Shown: positions 1 to 5,143 of the stretch, piece by piece | How positions within the stretch are numbered: the first letter of the stretch is position 1 | How the letters are laid out: each line of letters opens with the position of its first letter | DNA from: Actinomycetes bacterium | Lineage (GTDB): Bacteria > Actinomycetota > Acidimicrobiia > Acidimicrobiales > RAAP-2 | NCBI GenBank assembly: GCA_021800645.1 | Contig: JAJYYT010000108.1 | Span: forward strand, 1 to 6,854 | Length of the DNA: 6,854 nt | Direction of reading: 5' to 3' | Translations under genes and position numbers: made by a program | The notes under the pieces: generated by a model | Databases searched by the model: none | What the model was told of the DNA's origin: nothing | Seen by the model: the letters and a program-made list of their open reading frames with translations, nothing else

Positions 1-59
1 CTGGGACGACAACCCCCCCTGGGACGACAACCCCCCCTGGGACGACAACCCCCCCTGGG
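1..59. repeat. 18-bp tandem repeat, three copies, in the 3' part of modB
   Basis: Three perfect copies of CTGGGACGACAACCCCCC start at 1, 19 and 37, and the first five bases of a fourth copy follow at 55-59. The unit is six codons long, so on the minus strand it adds GGLSSQ repeatedly to the ModB tail without a frameshift. Each copy also reads, on the minus strand, as a run of seven G followed by TTG. The array touches the window edge, so its real copy number is unknown. Confidence 0.93.
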
Positions 60-855
60 CCTGCAGGCCCGTATGCGACGGCCGCCGGCACCTGCGGACG
101 CGAAGCAGCGCCGCACGACTGAGCCCCACGCAGCAGAGCGCCACACCGAGCGCAAGGGCGGTGGGCGCCATCGTGCCGGGAAGGCCGGACGCGCTGAATT
201 GCGTGAACGTGTAGACGGGGAGGGAGGTCGGATGGTAGGCGAGAACGACGGTCGCTCCGTACTCACCAAAGGCACGCAACCATGCGAGCACCACCCCCGC
301 GCGCACACCCGGCGCCGCGACCGGCAATGCAACTCTGAGGAACCGGCCGAACGGCCGGTGGCCAAGCGTCGCCGCGACATCCTCCAGCGCCGGGTCGACG
401 GCACCGAACGCGGCTCGCGCCGTCACAACGAGGAACGGCGCCGCGACAAAGGTCTGCGCGAGCACGATGCCGGACAGCGTGCCCGTGAGCGCACCGCTGA
501 AGAACCGACCGAGCGGCGTGTAAGGGCCGACAACGTAGACGAGCAGGATGCCGCTCATCACGGGAGGCACAGCGAGCGGAAGCTGCACGGCGACGCCGAC
601 TGCAGCGGCGAAGCGCCCGCGCGAGCGTGAGAGGAGGTAGGCGAGCGGGACCCCGAGGATCGTGATGAGCGCCGTGGAGATCGACGCAGCCGCGACCGAC
701 GTCGCGAGCGCCGGAAACAGCCCGGGATCGTGAAATCCCCGGCTGTGCGTCGAGGCGAGACGGACGCAGAAGGCTACGACTGGGATCGCGAGGTAGGCAA
801 CGAGCAGGGCTCCGAGCCAAGGCAAGGGGGTCCTCGACGGACCCCGGGATTTCAC
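1..855 (-). CDS. modB: Molybdate/tungstate ABC transporter permease ModB, C-terminus cut by window edge
   Basis: Inner-membrane permease of an ABC oxyanion importer, partner of the binding protein encoded just upstream. I translated this frame by hand: 285 codons are open from GTG at 855 to the left edge with no stop. Hydrophobic segments lie around residues 13-31, 46-75, 86-109, 126-145, 180-205 and 226-245. The cytoplasmic coupling (EAA-type) loop is visible at about residues 158-200, with a conserved Gly at 165, 'RVALPVAAPG' and 'FGEYGAT'. ModB/WtpB proteins normally end near the point reached at about residue 255; here an Arg-rich stretch (RVRRCRRPSH) is followed by three copies of GGLSSQ encoded by an 18-bp tandem repeat. 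The start lies 4 nt after the modA stop, so the two are probably cotranscribed. The ATPase ModC would be expected beyond the left edge. Permease family is clear; molybdate versus tungstate is not decided by sequence. Confidence 0.85.
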   Translation of the reverse strand, partial: MKSRGPSRTPLPWLGALLVAYLAIPVVAFCVRLASTHSRGFHDPGLFPALATSVAAASISTALITILGVPLAYLLSRSRGRFAAAVGVAVQLPLAVPPVMSGILLVYVVGPYTPLGRFFSGALTGTLSGIVLAQTFVAAPFLVVTARAAFGAVDPALEDVAATLGHRPFGRFLRVALPVAAPGVRAGVVLAWLRAFGEYGATVVLAYHPTSLPVYTFTQFSASGLPGTMAPTALALGVALCCVGLSRAALLRVRRCRRPSHTGLQAQGGLSSQGGLSSQGGLSSQ

Positions 856-859
856 CCGC

Positions 860-1777
860 TCACCGTCCGATCGTACGCTGCAACGCCCTGGGGACCGCGG
901 TGCGGCGCCCCGACAGCTTCGCCGGGACCACCGGACGCAAGCCGTTCTTCTCGAGGAGCGCGCGCCCGCGCTTCCCGAGCAGGAAGCGGACGAAGGCGAC
1001 GGCAGCGCGTCGGTGGGGCGCATGCGCGAGCACCGAGATGGTGTACGTCGCGTGCTCAGAGATGCCGGTGAGCGCAACGGTGGGGATCTTCGCCGCCGAA
1101 GCCTCCACCGAGTAGAAGAAGCCGGCGTCGAGCTCGCCCGCCTGGAGCCGGCCCACCATCGTCTGCTCGGGGAAGACGTTGGACGGCGTGGTCGCCAAGG
1201 CCCTGAGGGCCGGGTCGTGGTGCACGGCGGAGGTTTCGACGAGCGCACGTACCGCGAGCACGCCTTTGGGGTCTGTGACCGGATTGGTGCGCCCGAGCAG
1301 GAACCCCTTGTCGGTCACCACTTGCCACCACGGCCTTCGACGCAATGTCCGGGCGAACTTGCTGCGCGGGTTGTAGCCCAAGCGGAGCGCCGACGTCGCG
1401 AACGACACGTACCACGACTCCCATGCGCCGTTGCGCTGGCCCTCGAGCTTCCTGTTCACCGCCGGGGAGGCGCTGACGAAGACGTCGGCCCGCTCGACGC
1501 CTCCCTTGATCTCGTTGGCGAGCGCTGTCGACCCGCCCGGGATGCCTGTGATCTCGTAGCCGGTCGCCCGGTGGAAGGCGGCGTCGAGGGTTGTCTGCAT
1601 GAGGGTCACGAGCGAACCTGCGTAGAGGACGTCGACCGGACCCGACCCCCTATGGTCCGCGTGCGTCGCCCTCTGCGCTGCCCCGGCCTGAGGGCAGGCC
1701 GATCCCACGACCGCCACCGCAAGCTCGACCCCGAGACAGACGGCGAGGGCGGCCAGCAGCCTGCTGTAACGCAGCAC
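860..1777 (-). CDS. modA: Molybdate/tungstate-binding protein ModA (ABC transporter, exported)
   Basis: Extracytoplasmic solute-binding protein of 305 aa that would capture molybdate or tungstate and deliver it to the ModB permease. The frame is open further upstream (to 1951), but GTG 1777 gives a classic signal peptide: short basic n-region MLRYSR, then an 18-residue hydrophobic core LLAALAVCLGVELAVAVV, then small residues. A Cys follows in 'GSAC', but Gly at -3 makes a lipobox doubtful. The mature part opens with 'VDVLYAGSL', the first strand and anion-binding loop of the family; 'GGSTALANEI' and 'ADVFVSAS' follow, then 'GRTNPVTDPKG' near the middle and a C-terminal 'FVRFLLG' helix. The next in-frame upstream start, ATG 1834, would give a 19-residue extra n-region. 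An extended -10 box 8 nt upstream supports GTG 1777. Family sure; exact oxyanion inferred from the neighbouring Moco genes. Confidence 0.82.
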   Translation of the reverse strand: MLRYSRLLAALAVCLGVELAVAVVGSACPQAGAAQRATHADHRGSGPVDVLYAGSLVTLMQTTLDAAFHRATGYEITGIPGGSTALANEIKGGVERADVFVSASPAVNRKLEGQRNGAWESWYVSFATSALRLGYNPRSKFARTLRRRPWWQVVTDKGFLLGRTNPVTDPKGVLAVRALVETSAVHHDPALRALATTPSNVFPEQTMVGRLQAGELDAGFFYSVEASAAKIPTVALTGISEHATYTISVLAHAPHRRAAVAFVRFLLGKRGRALLEKNGLRPVVPAKLSGRRTAVPRALQRTIGR

Positions 1778-1785
1778 AAGCGGCG

Positions 1786-1794
1786 ACTCTAGCA
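1786..1794 (-). promoter_or_regulatory. Extended -10 promoter element for modAB, possibly leaderless
   Basis: On the minus strand TGC is followed directly by TAGAGT, an extended -10 box of TANNNT type. It ends 8 nt before the modA GTG at 1777, so transcription would begin at or within a base or two of the start codon. No convincing -35 is seen at 16-18 bp. The surrounding 1795-1835 stretch is the most AT-rich part of this region. Confidence 0.45.
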
Positions 1795-1842
1795 AGAATT
1801 CCGGCGTATTTGCGGTTCTTTTTCCGACTAGCATCAGAATCT

Positions 1843-1880
1843 GCAGCGCCTCTCCGCGGCTAGGCGCTGCGCGGCTAGGC
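1843..1880. promoter_or_regulatory. Dyad plus direct repeat between divergent modA and mogA (candidate operator)
   Basis: A perfect 8-bp inverted repeat, GCAGCGCC (1843-1850) and GGCGCTGC (1863-1870), encloses a 12-nt spacer containing the palindrome CCGCGG (1854-1859). Overlapping it, GCGGCTAGGC occurs twice, at 1856-1865 and 1871-1880. The dyad centre (about 1856.5) is 79 bp from the modA start and 88 bp from the mogA start, nearly midway between the divergent genes. It does not resemble the E. coli ModE site as I know it. No regulator gene is in the window, so an operator role is inference. Confidence 0.35.
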
Positions 1881-1930
1881 AAGGAGCCCTCCCCACGGAC
1901 ACCGCTCCCCGGGCACGACGACGCTGCAGA

Positions 1931-1936
1931 TATCGT
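1931..1936 (+). promoter_or_regulatory. -10 box for mogA, possibly leaderless
   Basis: TATCGT (TANNNT type) ends 8 nt before the mogA GTG at 1945, the same spacing as at modA on the other strand. No Shine-Dalgarno is evident before this GTG, which fits leaderless initiation. No clear -35 is present. Confidence 0.4.
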
Positions 1937-1944
1937 CGGCGGCC

Positions 1945-2412
1945 GTGGCACTGCGTGCGAAGGTTCTCACCGTCTCGGAGTCGGTCCATGCCGGCAGCCG
2001 CGACGACCGTTCAGGTGCGGCGCTCGTGGAGTTGCTCACGGGACGTGGGTTCGAGGTGGTCGAACGAAGGACCGTCTCCGACGGCGTCGCCCCGGTCGCC
2101 ACTGCCCTCACCGAGATGGCGGACGGTTTCTTCGGGCTCCTCGTGTCGACCGGTGGCACTGGCTTTTCGCCGACGGACCTCACCCCGGAGGCGACCCTTC
2201 GTGTGGTGGACCGGCAGGCTCCGGGCCTCGCCGAGGCGATGCGGGCGGTCAACCCCCTCGGCCGCCTCTCGAGAGGCATCGCCGGTACCTCGGGGCGCTG
2301 CCTCGTGCTCAACCTCCCGGGTTCACCGGCAGGTGCGACCGAGTCTCTCGACGCCGTCCTCGATGCGATCCCGCACGCGCTCGAGCTCCTGGGAGGCGGC
2401 AAGCCCCACTGA
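1945..2412 (+). CDS. mogA: MogA/MoaB family molybdopterin adenylyltransferase
   Basis: A 155-aa single-domain MoCF-fold protein. Mog/MoaB enzymes use ATP to adenylylate molybdopterin, the activated form that receives molybdate from MoeA. Seen in sequence: N-terminal strand 'KVLTVSESVHAG' (residues 6-17) with 'DRSG' following; the hallmark nucleotide/pterin loop 'STGGTGFSPTD' (68-78) leading into 'TPEAT' (80-84); and the C-terminal 'NLPGSPAG' turn (123-130). Length is typical of the family. The GTG start is the only start in frame close to the conserved N-terminus; upstream codons contain no other start back to 1921. The gene is divergent from modAB, and a hairpin follows its stop. MogA and MoaB cannot be told apart by eye; both carry the same proposed activity, so the function is firm and the symbol is a choice. 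Confidence 0.9.
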   Translation: MALRAKVLTVSESVHAGSRDDRSGAALVELLTGRGFEVVERRTVSDGVAPVATALTEMADGFFGLLVSTGGTGFSPTDLTPEATLRVVDRQAPGLAEAMRAVNPLGRLSRGIAGTSGRCLVLNLPGSPAGATESLDAVLDAIPHALELLGGGKPH

Positions 2413-2430
2413 GCGCGCCCAGCAGCGCGC
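2413..2430 (+). terminator. GC hairpin directly after the mogA stop
   Basis: GCGCGC (2413-2418) and GCGCGC (2425-2430) can pair around a 6-nt loop, beginning at the base after the mogA TGA. There is no following T-run, as is common for actinobacterial hairpins, and the arm is self-complementary, so this could be chance in GC-rich DNA. It sits just before the -10 box for moaA. Confidence 0.3.
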
Positions 2431-2433
2431 CGG

Positions 2434-2439
2434 TAACCT
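2434..2439 (+). promoter_or_regulatory. -10 box upstream of the moaA leader ORF
   Basis: TAACCT (TANNNT type) ends 6 nt before the ATG at 2446. With usual -10 to start-site spacing, transcription would begin at or next to that ATG, giving a leaderless mRNA whose first ORF is a 20-codon peptide. No -35 is recognisable. Confidence 0.4.
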
Positions 2440-2445
2440 AGGGCG

Positions 2446-2508
2446 ATGGCCTGCGGACTGGAGCGCCTCCGCGCCGGGTCGGTGGTCGGGCGACCGGCGG
2501 GCATGTGA
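2446..2508 (+). CDS. Putative 20-aa leader ORF coupled to moaA
   Basis: ATG 2446 opens 20 codons (MACGLERLRA... ending RPAGM) and stops at TGA 2506-2508. That stop overlaps the moaA GTG (2505-2507) as GTGA, the classic 4-nt coupling arrangement. An in-frame TAA at 2434-2436 rules out an N-terminal extension. The peptide has a single Cys and three Arg and matches nothing I recognise. The -10 box 6 nt upstream of the ATG suggests it is translated leaderless, so ribosomes terminating here could reinitiate on moaA, which lacks a good Shine-Dalgarno of its own. It could also be a chance ORF; its small size prevents any codon-bias test. Confidence 0.4.
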   Translation: MACGLERLRAGSVVGRPAGM

Positions 2509-3581
2509 GCGCGGTGACCACGGTGCGCGTCGGGCCCCCTCGTGCACGGGGCTCCGTGCCGACGCCCAGCTTCGACGCGGACGCGATGCCGACCCAAGGA
2601 CCGCTGGTCGATCGCTTCGGCCGAGTCCATGACGATCTCCGGCTGTCGGTCACCGACCGCTGCAATCTTCGTTGCGTCTACTGCATGCCCAACGAAGGCA
2701 TGACCTTCCGGCCGCGAGCGGAGATCCTCAGCTTCGAGGAGATCATCCGGGTCGCACGCGTGGCGCGAAATCTAGGGGTGAAGTCGGTCCGCTTGACCGG
2801 CGGTGAGCCTCTCGTGCGGCGCGGCATCTGCGAATTGGTCGGCCGCGTGGCCTCCCTTGGGTTCGACGACGTGGCGCTCACGACCAACGGCATGCTCCTC
2901 GCCCCGATTGCCGGCGCACTGGCAGACGCCGGGCTCCGACGGGTGAACGTGAGCTGCGATTCACTGCGCCCTGAACGGTTCGCCGCGATCCGGCGGCGCG
3001 GGACTCTCCAGATCGTCCTCGACGCGATGGCCGCTGCCGAGGCTGCTGGGATGTCTCCTCTCAAGGTGAACGTGGTCCTCATGAGAGGGCGCAACGACGA
3101 CGAGATCCTCGACTTCGCGGCGTTCGCTCGCGACACGGGTCGGGTCGTGCGCTTCATCGAGTACATGCCGCTCGACGCCGAAGGCGCCTGGGACCGCGCA
3201 CAGCTGGTCCCCGGCCGCGAAGTGCTCGAGCGAATCTGCGCGATCTGGCCGATGGAGCCGGTCCGGCAGCCCGGAGACCCCTCGCCTGCCGACCGCTACC
3301 GGTTCGCCGACGGCCGCGGAGAGATCGGTGTGATCTCCACCGTGAGCGAGCCGTTCTGCGGCACCTGCAACCGGCTTCGGCTGACCGCGGACGGTGCCAT
3401 CCGCAACTGCCTCTTCTCCGATGCAGAGCATCCAGTGCGAGAGCTCTTGCGAGACGGCGGCAGCGACGAAGAACTGGAGATGCTGCTTCGACGAGCGGTC
3501 TGGGGCAAGCTCCCCGGCCACGGCATCAATGAACCCGGCTTTCTCCGCCCGCGTCGCTCAATGTCGATGATCGGAGGTTGA
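2505..3581 (+). CDS. moaA: GTP 3',8-cyclase MoaA (radical SAM)
   Basis: A 358-aa cytosolic enzyme that converts GTP to 3',8-cyclo-GTP, the first step of Moco synthesis, with MoaC acting next. Both iron-sulfur sites are intact: the radical SAM CX3CX2C motif at C53, C57 and C60 ('CNLRCVYC'), and the C-terminal GTP-binding cluster C285, C288 and C302 (CX2CX13C). Also visible are 'LTGGEPLVR' (97-105, SAM-contacting), 'TTNGMLL' (126-132) and 'FIEYMPLD' (217-224). The protein ends in Gly-Gly, the conserved MoaA tail needed for activity. GTG 2505 is chosen because it overlaps the leader-ORF stop; ATG 2586 would also give a complete enzyme lacking 27 poorly conserved residues. moaC, moaE and moeA are not in the window. 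Confidence 0.96.
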   Translation: MSAVTTVRVGPPRARGSVPTPSFDADAMPTQGPLVDRFGRVHDDLRLSVTDRCNLRCVYCMPNEGMTFRPRAEILSFEEIIRVARVARNLGVKSVRLTGGEPLVRRGICELVGRVASLGFDDVALTTNGMLLAPIAGALADAGLRRVNVSCDSLRPERFAAIRRRGTLQIVLDAMAAAEAAGMSPLKVNVVLMRGRNDDEILDFAAFARDTGRVVRFIEYMPLDAEGAWDRAQLVPGREVLERICAIWPMEPVRQPGDPSPADRYRFADGRGEIGVISTVSEPFCGTCNRLRLTADGAIRNCLFSDAEHPVRELLRDGGSDEELEMLLRRAVWGKLPGHGINEPGFLRPRRSMSMIGG

Positions 3582-3583
3582 CG

Positions 3584-3600
3584 GGGGCGGCGCTTGCCCC
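3584..3600. terminator. Small hairpin between convergent moaA and coxG
   Basis: GGGGC (3584-3588) pairs with GCCCC (3596-3600) around a 7-nt loop, in the 26-nt gap between the moaA and coxG stops. A bidirectional terminator would be expected here, but the stem is only 5 bp and neither strand has a T-run, so this is a weak candidate. Confidence 0.25.
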
Positions 3601-3607
3601 AGGCGCT

Positions 3608-4405
3608 TCACCCCTGCGTCCGTCGACGCCGCCTGCACATGCGCCGCCGGGCAAGGATGAAGGCTGCTGCGAGCACGAGGACGACAGGGAGCGCACGCTT
3701 GGCGATGGCCGGTCCTGCGACGCGCATGATGTCGACGGGGACCACTTCGCGATCCTCTCCCGGGACCCCAGGGGCCTTGCCGAGCTGCCTGCTCTCTCCC
3801 GGTGCGCCGCCGGCCTCGGCGGTTTCCTTGACCTCGGTCACGCCCACCAGCGCGCTCGGGCTGGGCACACTTGGTTCGGCTCTAGAGCTTCCTTCGCCGT
3901 CCGGCGCGCCGGATTCGCCTGGAGCGCTTCCTTCCGCGCTCTTTGAGCCGCTCGTCGCTCCTCCTCCGAGGACTGTCCTTTCAAGGGACGCGACGAACTG
4001 GCCCAGCAGCTTGTTGCTCACGTCCGCAAGCACGCCGCGGCCGAACTGCGCGACCCGGCCGGTGACGCTCAGGTCCGTGAGCACGGACACCTTCGTACCT
4101 TCACCGACGGGGGCCAGGGTGGCGGTGATCGTGGCAGTCGCGTTGCCCTGACCGCGCGTCTCGCGCCCCTCGGCACGCAGCACCGCGCGGTGTGAAGAGG
4201 CGTCACGCTCGACAAAGGTCGCGGCCCCCCGGTACTCGGCCGTGACCGGCCCCACCTTCACCTTCACCACCCCGCGGTACTCGTCCCCCTCTACCCCTTC
4301 AAGCTTGGCGCCCGGCATCGCGGGCGCGATGCGCGTGACGTCAGTGAGCACGTCCCATGCCTCGTCGATGGGAACGTTCACCGTGAACTCGTTGATCAGC
4401 TCCAC
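3608..4405 (-). CDS. coxG: CoxG-family SRPBCC protein with C-terminal membrane anchor
   Basis: A 265-aa CO dehydrogenase subunit G family protein. CoxG in Oligotropha recruits CO dehydrogenase to the membrane. Residues 1-146 form the SRPBCC (START-like) domain: 'VNVPIDEAWDVLTDV' (9-23), 'IAPAMPGAKLE' (26-36), 'YRGVVKVKVGPVTAEYRG' (43-60) and the family signature 'GRVAQFGRGVLADVSNKLL' (116-134). A Gly/Ser/Glu/Pro-rich linker (147-235) leads to a short hydrophobic helix at about 238-252 ('ALPVVLVLAAAFILA') and an Arg-rich tail (RRRMCRRRRR), the orientation expected for a tail anchor with the domain inside. GTG 4405 is the start: an in-frame TGA lies upstream with no start between, and GGAG (4417-4414) is 8 nt before it. 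The start lies in a 14-bp tandem array. Last gene of the minus-strand maturation group. Confidence 0.88.
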   Translation of the reverse strand: MELINEFTVNVPIDEAWDVLTDVTRIAPAMPGAKLEGVEGDEYRGVVKVKVGPVTAEYRGAATFVERDASSHRAVLRAEGRETRGQGNATATITATLAPVGEGTKVSVLTDLSVTGRVAQFGRGVLADVSNKLLGQFVASLERTVLGGGATSGSKSAEGSAPGESGAPDGEGSSRAEPSVPSPSALVGVTEVKETAEAGGAPGESRQLGKAPGVPGEDREVVPVDIMRVAGPAIAKRALPVVLVLAAAFILARRRMCRRRRRTQG

Positions 4406-4476
4406 TCGCTCAGCTCCATTCGGATCAGCTCCATTCGCTCAGCTCCCTTCGATCAGCTCCACTCGATCAGCTCCAC
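4394..4476. repeat. 14-bp tandem repeat carrying the coxG start codon and Shine-Dalgarno
   Basis: Six copies of a unit reading GTGGAGCTGATCGA on the minus strand fill the gap between the MocA-like gene and coxG. The CAGCTCC cores (plus strand) start at 4397, 4411, 4426, 4440, 4454 and 4468, giving spacings of 14, 15, 14, 14 and 14. The copy at 4397 is the true coxG start. Five of six copies have GTG or ATG at the start position (ATG at 4419 and 4434, GTG at 4405, 4462 and 4476; AGG in the fourth copy). The GGAG of each copy lies about 8 nt before the start codon of the next. Confidence 0.9.
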
Positions 4477-4480
4477 AGCT

Positions 4481-5143
4481 TCACCTTGCTCCATCCGTCT
4501 GCGACCAGGTGTCGTGCTCAGAGCGGCCGTGCGCCACGAGGTCGGCGACCGTGTCCACGTCCACGGGCTCGCCCTCGCACGCTACTTCGGCGACGAGGTC
4601 CGGCCGCCGGCGCATGAGCTCACGAGCTCCTTCGTCACCAGAGCTGGCGAGCAACGCCCACACGGCCCGGTCGAGACGCACGGGAGGACGCCGCTGTCCC
4701 CCGAAGCTCGCCGCAACGATCGGTGCCGAGCGGGACGCCGCCACGGCTCTCCAGGCGGAGGCCGGGACCAGCGGCTGGTCGCCGAGTCCGACCACCGCTG
4801 CGCCGAAGCCGGCCCGCTCGCACCACGCGATCCCAGCACGGAGCGACGTCGCCTGGCCCTCGCGCCATCGCTCGTTGTCGACCACCGAGACCTGCGCCCC
4901 GAGCTCCGCCAGCACTGGCGTCAGATCGACGGCGCCGCGCACGACCGCGACCGGGAGGCCGGCCTCGAGCGCGGGTTCGATCGCCCAGGCAAGGAGAGGC
5001 CGGCCGCGAAAGGGCGCGAGCAGCTTGGCGCCGCTCGTGAACCGCGTCCCGTCTCCTGCGGCGAGCAGCACTGCAGCGGCGGGAGGCCGAGACCGCCCCT
5101 GGTCGAGGACCTGCTCCACCCCGTGCTCGTCAGTGCCCGGCAC
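4481..5143 (-). CDS. MocA-like molybdenum cofactor nucleotidyltransferase
   Basis: A 220-aa NTP-transferase (MobA/MocA family). MocA joins CMP to Mo-molybdopterin, making the MCD form of the cofactor carried by CO and xanthine dehydrogenases of this type. Seen: the N-terminal nucleotide-binding signature 'LLAAGDGTRF' (26-35) with the following Lys40 ('AKLLAPFRGRPLLAW'); 'NERWREGQATSLRAG' (90-104), typical of MocA and related proteins; the metal-binding 'GLGDQP' (119-124); and 'VDVDTVADL' (194-202) near the C-terminus. The first 20 residues precede the conserved domain. GTG 5143 overlaps the end of xdhC by 14 nt; GTG 5119 is an alternative start without the extension. CTP rather than GTP use is inferred from the neighbours (xdhC, coxG), not read from the sequence. 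Confidence 0.85.
   Translation of the reverse strand: MPGTDEHGVEQVLDQGRSRPPAAAVLLAAGDGTRFTSGAKLLAPFRGRPLLAWAIEPALEAGLPVAVVRGAVDLTPVLAELGAQVSVVDNERWREGQATSLRAGIAWCERAGFGAAVVGLGDQPLVPASAWRAVAASRSAPIVAASFGGQRRPPVRLDRAVWALLASSGDEGARELMRRRPDLVAEVACEGEPVDVDTVADLVAHGRSEHDTWSQTDGAR

Noticed and set aside
73..630. 185-aa plus-strand reading frame
   Set aside because: It is Arg/Glu-rich, matches no family, and lies antisense to the clear ModB permease frame on the minus strand; third-position bias supports the minus strand.
1013..1792. 259-aa plus-strand reading frame opposite modA
   Set aside because: It is antisense to the binding-protein gene, which has a signal peptide and family motifs; the plus-strand product has none.
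1778..1944. Moco riboswitch between modA and mogA
   Set aside because: Both genes appear leaderless from here, leaving no transcribed leader, and I cannot fold the region into the known Moco aptamer.
4394..4476. CRISPR array
   Set aside because: The units are 14 bp and directly adjacent with no spacers, and no cas genes are present; the same holds for the arrays at 1-59 and 6318-6415.
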